From Synergistaceae bacterium (GTDB taxonomy: Bacteria; Synergistota; Synergistia; Synergistales; Aminobacteriaceae), in assembly GCA_009776565.1 (NCBI GenBank), contig WRNQ01000056.1, forward strand, positions 1-7,000: a stretch of DNA of 7,000 bases. Reading direction: 5' to 3'. Positions within the stretch are counted from its first letter, which is position 1; each line of letters begins with the position of its first letter. The translations under genes and the position numbers were made by a program. The notes beneath the pieces are model-generated. The model was not told the origin of the DNA. It did no database searches and was given only the letters and a program-made list of their open reading frames with translations. This document shows positions 1 through 5,951 of this stretch, piece by piece.

Positions 1-2
1 GC

Positions 3-58
3 TCTTGCGCGCCGTAGCGATGGCGTAGTTAGACCTACGTCAAGCAAGGCGCGCAAGA
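3..58. repeat. Long GC-rich inverted repeat downstream of pepA
   Basis: An 11-bp perfect stem is formed by TCTTGCGCGCC (3-13) and GGCGCGCAAGA (48-58). Inside it a second small stem, CGTAG (24-28) with CTACG (35-39), can fold. No T-run follows on either strand, so it is not a classical terminator. The decamer GCGCGCAAGA (49-58) recurs at 1978-1987 inside another palindrome, which suggests a dispersed palindromic repeat family (inference). It lies just past the end of pepA and may reach beyond the left edge of the window. Confidence 0.6.
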
Positions 59-69
59 ACAACGAAGTA

Positions 70-90
70 TCCATTCGATTTGGGAATGGA
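70..90 (-). terminator. Possible pepA terminator hairpin
   Basis: TCCATTC (70-76) and GAATGGA (84-90) form a perfect 7-bp stem with a 7-nt loop, starting one base after the pepA stop codon. On the minus strand it is followed by TACTTCGTTGTTC, which is moderately U-rich but not a clean U-tract. The placement fits a transcription end for pepA; the weak tail keeps confidence low. Confidence 0.4.
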
Positions 91-91
91 A

Positions 92-1576
92 TCAGATAGT
101 CATGATATATTCAAGGCATATCCTTGTCCCAAACGCGCTAGCGCCTTTGGAATAAATTGAAGTACTCTCCTTAAAAAAATCCACCCCGGCAATATCCAGA
201 TGAACCCAGGGAATTGCTTTCCCTTTTTTGGCTTCACCAATAAATTCCTGCAAAAATATTGCGGCAAACGTGGCCCCTCCATATCTGCTTCCGCAATTGA
301 CCATATCGGCGACGGGCGATTTTAACGACTCCTTTATTTTTTCATCTTCCGCGGGCAAGCGCCATAGACTCTCCCCGCAAGCTTCACCGGCGGATAAAAT
401 TTCACCGGCAAGAGCGTCGTCATTGGAAAAAAGTCCAGCCCTGCTTGGCCCAAGCGCAACCGCGCAAGCGCCTGTCAGCGTCGCCATATCTATTATCACG
501 TCCGGCTTCAACTCCGAGGCGTAGCAAAGAGCGTCAGCCAGGACAAGTCTTCCTTCCGCGTCCGTATTGTCTATTTCAATGGTTTTTCCGTTGCGCGCCG
601 TCAATATATCGTCGGGGCGAAAACTGGCGCCCCCGGGCATATTTTCAGCAGCGCTAATTATTCCATGAACTTCAACTTTTGGTTTCAGTTTCGATATACC
701 GCGCATAACTCCGAGCACGTTACACGCTCCTGTTTTGTCGCCTTTCATCGTCCTTAAAAACTCCGAAGGTTTGAGATCAAGCCCTCCGCTGTCGTAAGTA
801 ATACCTTTTCCCACTATTACAACTTTTTTGGCTTTCTTTACCCCTGCCGGGCGATATACAAGGTGTATAAAACGGGGTTGATTTTTTGATCCCGCTCCCA
901 CGGCGTAAATACAGCCCATTTTTTCTTTTAATAACCTTTTTTCGTCCCAAACTTCACATTCAAGCCCAAAATTAAGAGCCAATTCCTTTGCTTTATCCGC
1001 AAGCGACTGTGGGTAAATTGTGTTACCGGGCTCATTTGCAATATCTCGCGCGTAATTCTGTGAACAGGCGAAAACAATTCCTTTACTCAATGATTCTTCT
1101 TCCGCCCCCGCAACTGAAACCTTCTCAAGCTTGCGTTTATTTTCTTCTTCATCTTCTTTTGTCTTATACTTGTCGTAACTATAGGCGCCAAGTTCAATGC
1201 CTTCTCCTATAGCCTTAAATATACATTTTTTATCTTTAACAGAAGCGGTCAACGGAATATAAATCAATAAATCCACACAGTTATCGCGCTTAATTTTACG
1301 CACCAACTCAGCTGTAACCGAACGGACAAGCGAAGACAAGTTTTTGCCCTCATCCTTGCCTACGCCCATTAAATATAAATTTTTTAAGTCCCCGTCCATA
1401 ACGGGAGCTTTAACAAAGTTGCCCTTTTTGCCCGTGAAATCCTTTCTGGAGATCAATTCCCCGATGATACCGGATAGCTTGCCAAGAGGCTCGCATTTCT
1501 CCCCTTCCCGAAGAATGATTGCTATGGCGTCACCTTTCCAATCAGTAATTTTTCTGTCATACGCTTTAACCTCCAT
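92..1576 (-). CDS. pepA: Leucyl aminopeptidase, M17 family (cytosol aminopeptidase)
   Basis: This is a cytosolic two-metal exopeptidase that releases N-terminal residues from peptides; the family normally forms hexamers. It is 494 aa from the preferred start, a normal family length. The N-terminal M17 domain covers roughly residues 10-130 and the catalytic domain roughly 165-490. The metal and catalytic residues are all visible. The block VGKGITYDSGG carries K257 and D262, followed by K269 and by D280 in MKGDKTG. The family signature NTDAEGRL carries D339, E341 and R343. These match E. coli PepA K270, D275, K282, D293, D353, E355 and R356. Start choice: an in-frame GTG at 1585 overlaps the Shine-Dalgarno itself, whereas the ATG at 1576 has AAGGAG (1585-1590) exactly 8 nt upstream, so ATG is preferred. 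It appears monocistronic, with its own promoter inside the upstream relic gene. Family assignment is very secure; physiological substrate is not. Confidence 0.96.
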   Translation of the reverse strand: MEVKAYDRKITDWKGDAIAIILREGEKCEPLGKLSGIIGELISRKDFTGKKGNFVKAPVMDGDLKNLYLMGVGKDEGKNLSSLVRSVTAELVRKIKRDNCVDLLIYIPLTASVKDKKCIFKAIGEGIELGAYSYDKYKTKEDEEENKRKLEKVSVAGAEEESLSKGIVFACSQNYARDIANEPGNTIYPQSLADKAKELALNFGLECEVWDEKRLLKEKMGCIYAVGAGSKNQPRFIHLVYRPAGVKKAKKVVIVGKGITYDSGGLDLKPSEFLRTMKGDKTGACNVLGVMRGISKLKPKVEVHGIISAAENMPGGASFRPDDILTARNGKTIEIDNTDAEGRLVLADALCYASELKPDVIIDMATLTGACAVALGPSRAGLFSNDDALAGEILSAGEACGESLWRLPAEDEKIKESLKSPVADMVNCGSRYGGATFAAIFLQEFIGEAKKGKAIPWVHLDIAGVDFFKESTSIYSKGASAFGTRICLEYIMTI

Positions 1577-1603
1577 AATATTCACTCCTTTGAATTTCTT
1601 TCA

Positions 1604-1776
1604 TTATTCTCTCTCCAAAATACTTCTTCCAACATCGGGTGTCAACAGTTCTTCCAGATCGTCAGGCAAATCCGTTCCATTTCAACGATCTCTCCAGTAT
1701 TAAAACCAAACTTATTGCGAATTTAAAAAGGAATCGTAAGCTGTCCCTTACTTGTTATTTTAGAAGTTGTATTCAT
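1604..1776 (-). pseudogene. Decayed AbrB/SpoVT-type (VapB/MazE-like) antitoxin gene
   Basis: On the minus strand an ATG at 1776 has a perfect RBS (AAGGAG at 1784-1789, 7-nt spacer). It opens a reading that begins MNTTSKITSKGQLTIP, the hallmark N-terminus of swapped-hairpin AbrB DNA-binding domains. Codon 18 is TAA (1723-1725), where the family usually has Glu or a similar residue (P-x-E-I-R), so a single GAA to TAA change would explain it. The same frame then resumes as IRNKFGFNTGEIVEM, again typical of the family, until a TGA at 1642-1644. A different frame over about 1606-1665 reads DLPDDLEELLTPDVGRSI and ends with TAA at 1604-1606, suggesting the original C-terminus after a frameshift near 1670. 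The reconstructed protein of about 57 aa is short for the family, so an internal deletion is also possible. No partner toxin follows; pepA begins 27 nt later. Recognition of the N-terminal motif is strong; the frameshifted tail is inference. Confidence 0.8.
1617..1645 (-). promoter_or_regulatory. Probable sigma-70-type promoter of pepA
   Basis: On the minus strand a consensus -35 TTGACA (1640-1645) is separated by 17 nt from TATTTT (1617-1622), a 4/6 match to the -10 consensus. Transcription would start near 1610, giving a leader of about 35 nt that contains the AAGGAG of pepA. The promoter lies inside the 3' part of the decayed antitoxin gene. Confidence 0.6.
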
Positions 1777-1794
1777 AGGTTTTCTCCTTATTTC

Positions 1795-1841
1795 AGTGAA
1801 TCACTTACTTCATTTTTATCACTCTTACAATTAATATGCAA
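1795..1841 (-). promoter_or_regulatory. Promoter and candidate operator of the AbrB-type relic
   Basis: On the minus strand TTGCAT (1836-1841) and TAAAAA (1813-1818) are spaced by 17 nt and could serve as -35 and -10. Between them and the RBS lies the perfect palindrome AGTGA-A-TCACT (1795-1805), well placed to be the autoregulatory operator expected for an antitoxin gene. Both assignments are pattern-based. If still active, the promoter could add read-through transcription into pepA. Confidence 0.4.
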
Positions 1842-1880
1842 GATATAATGATTATTTTACTTTAACCCCAGCGTAGGAAG

Positions 1881-1916
1881 AGTCCCCCACTTCCAAGCTA
1901 AGCGAAAGTGGGGGCT
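1881..1916. repeat. Strong stem-loop CCCCCACTT/AAGTGGGGG
   Basis: CCCCCACTT (1884-1892) and AAGTGGGGG (1906-1914) form a perfect 9-bp stem. Two more pairs (1881-1882 with 1915-1916) are possible past a bulged T. The 13-nt loop contains AGCTAAGCGA, repeated at 2005-2014. Subterminal hairpins of this kind occur at the ends of IS200/IS605-type elements, but no TnpA or TnpB gene is present here, so element identity is unproven. It could also act as a bidirectional transcription barrier, though neither strand has a T-run after it. Confidence 0.6.
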
Positions 1917-1962
1917 GTATCCTGGGCATATATACTATCTTTTGAAACCGCTGTACTGCGGC

Positions 1963-2001
1963 GGATTCGGTGAAGGAGCGCGCAAGACCCACACCGAATC
2001 C
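1963..2001. repeat. Ten-bp perfect inverted repeat with 19-nt loop
   Basis: GGATTCGGTG (1963-1972) and CACCGAATCC (1992-2001) form a perfect 10-bp stem. The loop holds GCGCGCAAGA (1978-1987), the same decamer found in the inverted repeat at 3-58. Together with the stem-loop at 1881-1916 and the small hairpin at 2010-2021 it forms a palindrome cluster filling the space between the PIN toxin and the relic antitoxin. Confidence 0.6.
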
Positions 2002-2004
2002 CTG

Positions 2005-2021
2005 AGCTAAGCGAGTTCGCT
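2005..2021. repeat. Small hairpin and repeated decamer just after the PIN toxin stop
   Basis: AGCTAAGCGA (2005-2014) is a second copy of the decamer at 1896-1905. AGCG (2010-2013) and CGCT (2018-2021) pair around an AGTT tetraloop. The hairpin begins one base after the toxin stop codon on the minus strand and might protect the mRNA end, but there is no U-tract. Confidence 0.4.
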
Positions 2022-2022
2022 G

Positions 2023-2394
2023 TCAGCCTCCAATCAAAAGCTTGTTCAGTTTCTTGTCAAAAGAAAAAACGCGCTCGCCTTTTATGGAATAGAAGGCATA
2101 TAAAACGCAATCTACAAAATCAAATTTCTTTTTCATAAAAACGTTAAATGCTTCCGTCAGCACATCAACATGTTCTGTTTCTACATTCATAAGCGAGATA
2201 AACTGCGTCATAGCCGCTGAAATATCTTCCCGCGGGATATTGTAAATTTTTTGGAGTACATAAACTACTTCCGCGATAACTTCGTATCTCAAAGTGATTC
2301 TTTGTTCAGAAACAACACTAATAGCTTGTTCAGCCATTTCAGCATCATCTCTGAGCAGCAACCTGAGTACAACGTTAGCATCAACCAACAACAT
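2023..2394 (-). CDS. PIN-domain toxin (VapC-like ribonuclease)
   Basis: This is a 123-aa PIN-domain protein, expected to be a Mg-dependent RNase acting as the toxin of a type II module. The four acidic active-site positions are recognisable: D5 in LLVDANV, E42 in AEVVYVL, D95 in DFVDCVLYA (D92 is nearby) and D113 in SFDKKL. The length is normal for the family. Start choice: a longer reading from a GTG at 2427 adds a basic, non-PIN extension. The ATG at 2394 begins right at the conserved first strand and has AAGGA about 5 nt upstream, inside the antitoxin gene. It overlaps the antitoxin stop by 14 nt, so the two are translationally coupled. The antitoxin comes first, as usual. The RNA target cannot be read from sequence. 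No substitution in the active site suggests inactivity. Confidence 0.88.
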   Translation of the reverse strand: MLLVDANVVLRLLLRDDAEMAEQAISVVSEQRITLRYEVIAEVVYVLQKIYNIPREDISAAMTQFISLMNVETEHVDVLTEAFNVFMKKKFDFVDCVLYAFYSIKGERVFSFDKKLNKLLIGG

Positions 2395-2683
2395 GTTTTT
2401 CCTTAACCGACTTCTCCCATGCTTCACCTTCGAAAGGGATAAGTGCAGGGTTCGCGTACCTGTGTAAAATTCCTGCTATGTTTTCAACAGTATCGGTCGC
2501 AGATGCTTTACGTGTAAAATTGCTCTCCATTGAAATTTCAAACGGTATTGCTCTTCTTCTCGTTACGGTTTTAGCAAAAACTGTGAAAGCTGCCGTCATA
2601 GTCAATCCCATTTCGTTGCATAGCGCATCAAAGTCCTTTTTTAAGTTTTCGTCCATGCGGATGTTTATATTTGTTTGCGACAT
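2381..2683 (-). CDS. RelB/DinJ-family antitoxin
   Basis: This is a 100-aa protein with an N-terminal ribbon-helix-helix DNA-binding region (about residues 3-50). It shows the family pattern NINIRMDENLKKDFDAL, then MGLTMTAAF and RRRAIPFEI, matching DinJ/RelB proteins (compare MGLTISDL and KALPFDL in DinJ). The C-terminal half (about 52-100) would wrap the toxin. It should neutralise the overlapping PIN toxin and repress its own promoter. The ATG at 2683 follows GGGGTGAT, which complements the anti-Shine-Dalgarno reasonably well. DinJ/RelB antitoxins classically pair with RelE/YafQ toxins, so a PIN partner is the notable point. Family call is secure; partner function is inferred from overlap. 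Confidence 0.9.
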   Translation of the reverse strand: MSQTNINIRMDENLKKDFDALCNEMGLTMTAAFTVFAKTVTRRRAIPFEISMESNFTRKASATDTVENIAGILHRYANPALIPFEGEAWEKSVKEKHVVG

Positions 2684-2699
2684 ATTATCACCCCATTCA

Positions 2700-2733
2700 A
2701 TTTATATTTTAATAAATATGTTTACGTTGTCAA
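2700..2733 (-). promoter_or_regulatory. Promoter and candidate operator of the toxin-antitoxin operon
   Basis: On the minus strand a consensus -35 TTGACA (2728-2733) is followed after 16 nt by TAAAAT (2706-2711), a 5/6 match to the -10. The -10 sits in the centre of a palindrome, ATTTAT (2700-2705) with ATAAAT (2712-2717). A ribbon-helix-helix antitoxin bound there would block RNA polymerase, fitting autoregulation. The promoter is well supported; the operator is a guess in AT-rich sequence. Confidence 0.6.
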
Positions 2734-2889
2734 TAATTTTATGGCATTTTTTGTGCATTTCTGCTGTATGAGTGTATAAACACAACGTTTGGGGTGTATT
2801 TTTGGATTTTCTGTTTCGCATTTCTATGTGTATTATTTATTTATTACTTTATGGTGTTTGGGATGTAGTACTATGAAAACAGCTATATT

Positions 2890-2924
2890 TATAATGACAA
2901 TACAAAAGCCGGTTTATGCCGGCT
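2890..2924 (+). promoter_or_regulatory. Possible -10 box and leader hairpin of the 891-aa gene
   Basis: A consensus TATAAT stands at 2890-2895, but no convincing -35 lies 16-18 nt upstream. Transcription from it would start near 2902. The hairpin AGCCGG (2907-2912) / CCGGCT (2919-2924), loop TTTATG, would then sit almost at the mRNA 5' end, about 15 nt before the RBS GGAGG (2940-2944). Read on the minus strand the same hairpin is followed by TTTTG, so it might instead be a weak terminator against antisense transcription. Confidence 0.35.
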
Positions 2925-2951
2925 ATATCTTAAAATACCGGAGGTTTATTT

Positions 2952-5627
2952 ATGAAACGCTCATTTTTTCTCGTAGTCTGTTTATTCTCTCTTTTATTAC
3001 TTGCATTGAACCCAATCAAAGCTTTTGCTATTCAGGCAAAAGCTGTTGTTGGCGAACCTTTTGGCGTGTGCCGTATTGAACTACCCTTGTCTCCTGCAGA
3101 ACAGGAAACGGTCGCCTCACATGATTATAAAAGCGCGTCATTTTTTGAAATGATACATCAAGCATCGGTGTACGAAAGCAACAAACGCGCGCTCTATCCC
3201 ACGTGGGGGGGCAACTTCTGCAAGTCAGGCACTCCTGGCAAAAAGGTTCTGCTTTTTCTGTTTCAAGGCTGGGATGAATTGGACCTGCTCCTTTCCAGAA
3301 CGGGCTTTGAAGCGTTTCAGGAAGAATTAAGAATTAAACCCATTAAAAATGAAGAATTGCACAAAGAATTGATAGAAGAATGGTGGGGCGCCTACCTTTC
3401 GAAACTTACTCTTCTTCATTCTCTTGATTTTTACGACGCTTCAGTTGAATTGGGGATTGCCTCCATGATGGGACGCCGATTGGGTTTATCATTGGATTCT
3501 CTAAAATCCAGGTATTTCAACAAATACAATGATGACTATAACTACATGATTGGCTTTTTCCTGGGGACAGAATCCATCCGCCTCGCCATGCAGACTGAAA
3601 CCATGCTGAATACAAAGGAAATTGGCGAGGAGGCCGACAAGGACCTCCCGGAAGCAGCCTTACCGCCGGTTATGCCAGTTCCTCATTTCGACGATAGTAA
3701 AGCTGAAGTTGAGCCGCTTGCTATGCGTGTGCCGGCGGAGTGTTTTTATCTTCGTTTTGCCTCATTTCCGGGTTTTCTGGAAGCAAGGAACTTTTTGGAT
3801 AGTTGGGGCGCTATTCTTCGTACAATTATCTCTTCGAGAGGAACCGATTTCGGCATGTCCCAACGTATCGAGCGCCAGCTTGCACTGCGGGAAACTGCCT
3901 TGAGCCGCTATTTCGGCGATGGCGTAATAAATGATGTGGCAGTAATCGGCGCCGATACATTTTTGCGTGAAGGCGCAGCCATAGGAGTTCTCTTTCAAGC
4001 AAAGCAAAATGCGCTCCTAAAAAGTCAACTGGATTCCATCCGCAGCGATATCCTAAAAGAAAACACCTCTGTCCGGGAATCTTCCGTAACAATAAACGGA
4101 CATGCGGTGTCGCTGTTGTCGTCTCCCCTCAATGAAGTGCGCTCTTTTTATGTTCAAGACGGTGATTTTCACCTGGTAACAACTTCAAGCTGGATGGCGC
4201 AACGCTTTCTCGAAATCGCAAAGACATCCGGCGAGAGTCTGGGTAGCCTGGAAGAATTCCGTTATGCCCGCAGCCAGATAGAATCATCCGAAAGTGGTAT
4301 TTTCATTTATCTGTCCGACCCATTCTTCCGTAACCTGGTTGGCCCCGCCTATCGCGTGGAAATGACGCGCCGCGCACAGTCAATATCGGAACTGCAAATG
4401 CTGTCATTGGCGCGTCTGGCGGCTGTACAGGAAGGGCTTGCCTCGCCTTCCGTCGCATCCCTGATAGAAAAAGGATTCCTGCCCGGGGGATTTGGTATGC
4501 GACACGACAAATCGGAGCCAATACTTGATGAGGACGGCGCGGCGACGGACAGTATCCGTGGAACTATAGGCTCTTTTGTGCCCATCCCGGATATGACAAT
4601 AGACAAAGTAACCTCTGCGGAAGTGGAAGCCTACGAAAATTTTGCCCGCGCTTACAGCGGCTTATGGACATATATGGACCCGGTTTTCGGCTTATTGAAT
4701 AACGAAAAAACGCCGACAGGGGAAAAATTAATACTCAAACTGAACATAAGCCCCTATGTCAGACGGCACTATGACTTTTTGTATAACTTTTTAGGTCAAC
4801 CAGAGAATAACCGCATAGCAACGGTCTCCGGCGATCTTGTTTCTTTACAGGCGCGACTAAGTCCCGTAATCACAAACTACTTCTTTAAATCTGGGAATAT
4901 TCCGCATATTTTTTGCACGTTACGTGATTCGGATATCCCATGGTCCATTATACATGGCGAAATTGACAGCCCAAACGACTGGCTGAATCGTTACGCCAAA
5001 GGTTATATCGGCTTCACAATTCCTCCAAATTTCGACGAAAAAGACCTTTTGGGATTTAAGGAATTTTTTGGGCAAGCAACGGAACCGGACGCCGATGGAT
5101 ATGCGCGACTGGATGATGGCGGCTGGTCACGTCGATTTGACTCTTACTATATAACCGGAACTGGACGATCTCTATTGGAAACTGTTACGCCCAATATTCG
5201 CACTGAAGAAACAGATTTCCCCAGTCAGGTTTATTTGAATATAGGCGACCTTAGCGAAAGCCTCCTTAGGAAATATTTGCGCGCGGAAGCCTATGTCAGG
5301 GACCGCCGCACATCCGCCGGAAACGCCCTTCTTCTTCACGCGTATCAGCAACAATTGCAGCCAAATGATTTAAATGGCGCGTTAATGGCAGTACAAAACC
5401 AGAGTCTTACATGCCCGTTGGGAGGGAGTTTTGTTCCGGCCGATGAAGAAGAGCCGGATCGCTTTAAATCAACGGCCTGGATTGAAGATACGCTATATCA
5501 GACCAATCAATTGACCGATACCTATCGCCAGGCAATTATCGACGAAACAGAAAACTTGCGGTTGGAATTTCTTTTTGATTGGGTTACGCTTAAAACACGC
5601 CTGGAGATTACGACCAAAAGACAATAG
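2952..5627 (+). CDS. Large exported protein of unknown function (891 aa)
   Basis: I do not recognise the family. The start is secure: ATG with GGAGG (2940-2944) 7 nt upstream. Residues 1-26 form a Sec signal peptide: positive MKR, a hydrophobic core (FFLVVCLFSLLLLAL) and a likely cleavage after AFA. C10 lies in the hydrophobic core and not in a lipobox, so it is not a lipoprotein. No later membrane segment is evident, so the mature protein of about 865 aa should be periplasmic or outside the cell. Residues 30-220 are mostly helical, with a WWGAYLSKL segment. A Pro/acidic linker follows at about 225-255. Residues 260-480 look mixed alpha/beta (FYLRFASFPGFLEARNFLD, FHLVTTSSWMAQRFL). The rest is mixed, with CPLGGSF at 821-827 near the C-terminus; a similar CP-GG motif is familiar from some pilin-like exported proteins, but one motif is not evidence of homology. 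Cysteines are few (10, 40, 90, 264, 655, 821). It stands alone on its strand, between divergent and convergent neighbours, so context gives no function. Confidence 0.9.
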   Translation: MKRSFFLVVCLFSLLLLALNPIKAFAIQAKAVVGEPFGVCRIELPLSPAEQETVASHDYKSASFFEMIHQASVYESNKRALYPTWGGNFCKSGTPGKKVLLFLFQGWDELDLLLSRTGFEAFQEELRIKPIKNEELHKELIEEWWGAYLSKLTLLHSLDFYDASVELGIASMMGRRLGLSLDSLKSRYFNKYNDDYNYMIGFFLGTESIRLAMQTETMLNTKEIGEEADKDLPEAALPPVMPVPHFDDSKAEVEPLAMRVPAECFYLRFASFPGFLEARNFLDSWGAILRTIISSRGTDFGMSQRIERQLALRETALSRYFGDGVINDVAVIGADTFLREGAAIGVLFQAKQNALLKSQLDSIRSDILKENTSVRESSVTINGHAVSLLSSPLNEVRSFYVQDGDFHLVTTSSWMAQRFLEIAKTSGESLGSLEEFRYARSQIESSESGIFIYLSDPFFRNLVGPAYRVEMTRRAQSISELQMLSLARLAAVQEGLASPSVASLIEKGFLPGGFGMRHDKSEPILDEDGAATDSIRGTIGSFVPIPDMTIDKVTSAEVEAYENFARAYSGLWTYMDPVFGLLNNEKTPTGEKLILKLNISPYVRRHYDFLYNFLGQPENNRIATVSGDLVSLQARLSPVITNYFFKSGNIPHIFCTLRDSDIPWSIIHGEIDSPNDWLNRYAKGYIGFTIPPNFDEKDLLGFKEFFGQATEPDADGYARLDDGGWSRRFDSYYITGTGRSLLETVTPNIRTEETDFPSQVYLNIGDLSESLLRKYLRAEAYVRDRRTSAGNALLLHAYQQQLQPNDLNGALMAVQNQSLTCPLGGSFVPADEEEPDRFKSTAWIEDTLYQTNQLTDTYRQAIIDETENLRLEFLFDWVTLKTRLEITTKRQ

Positions 5628-5666
5628 CGGCAGATAGTGGACAGTGGCCTGCCAGTAGTCAGAATT

Positions 5667-5680
5667 GCCCATGAATGGGC
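5667..5680. repeat. Short palindrome after the 891-aa gene
   Basis: GCCCAT (5667-5672) and ATGGGC (5675-5680) form a near-perfect palindrome 40 nt past the 891-aa stop codon. Closer to the stop, GGCAG (5629-5633) pairs with CTGCC (5649-5653) around a 15-nt loop. Neither is followed by a T-run on the plus strand, so no clear intrinsic terminator for that gene is visible. Confidence 0.35.
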
Positions 5681-5708
5681 GCCGCGTCGCGAAGGACAAG
5701 ACGACCGA

Positions 5709-5789
5709 GAGCTTTGAGCTTAGAGCTTAGAGCTTAGAGCTTAGAGCTTAGAGCTTAGAGCTTAGAGCTTAGAGCTTAGAGCTTAGAGC
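5709..5789. repeat. Heptanucleotide tandem array, (GAGCTTA)10
   Basis: Ten uninterrupted, identical copies of GAGCTTA run from 5716 to 5785. A diverged copy, GAGCTTT (5709-5715), precedes them and a partial copy, GAGC (5786-5789), follows. The array lies between two convergent genes and not in a promoter or coding frame, so promoter-type phase variation is unlikely for the genes seen. The perfect identity of the units implies recent slippage expansion, so copy number probably varies between strains. It contains regularly spaced AGCT sites. Confidence 0.97.
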
Positions 5790-5799
5790 AAATGTGCGT

Positions 5800-5924
5800 T
5801 GTAGGGGCGGCAACCTGCGTGTGACGGCCACTGAGCGCTGGCGCGAAGGGCTGCCGGAACGGTCCTGTAGGGGCCGCCCGTTTTATAAACCCAGACCATT
5901 GCTACATAGAACTGTAGGGGTCGC
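5800..5924 (+). repeat. Three copies of a TGTAGGGG motif
   Basis: The motif TGTAGGGGYSGC occurs at 5800-5811, 5866-5877 and 5913-5924, spaced 66 and 47 nt. The flanks also resemble each other: copies 2 and 3 are preceded by CTGTAGGGG and followed by a C/G-rich stretch and then a TATAAACC or GATAACC block. This looks like repeated or partially duplicated interspersed repeat units, not coding sequence. I see no open frame with an RBS here. Confidence 0.6.
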
Positions 5925-5951
5925 AGGGCGTCCCGTCTGATAACCGGAATG

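Noticed and set aside
1583..1585. GTG as the start of pepA, adding three residues
   Set aside because: It overlaps the AAGGAG Shine-Dalgarno, leaving no spacing. The ATG at 1576 has an ideal 8-nt spacer.
228..1703. Plus-strand open frames across the pepA region
   Set aside because: They are antisense shadows of a securely identified gene and lack ribosome binding sites and recognisable motifs.
2395..2427. GTG at 2427 as start of the PIN toxin
   Set aside because: It adds a basic 11-residue extension not typical of PIN proteins. The ATG at 2394 has a local AAGGA and begins at the conserved LLVDANV strand.
2873..3079. Small reading frame starting MKTAIFIMTIQKPVYAGY upstream of the 891-aa gene
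   Set aside because: It has no good RBS, runs out of frame into the signal-peptide region of the real gene, and its sequence is not protein-like beyond the start.
5687..5706. Similarity of CGCGAAGGACAAGAC to the loop sequence near 1973-1987
   Set aside because: The shared stretch is short and needs a gap, so it could be chance.
5709..5924. Repeats in the convergent spacer as a CRISPR array
   Set aside because: The heptamer units are contiguous with no spacers, and the TGTAGGGG copies are short and irregularly spaced. No cas gene is present.
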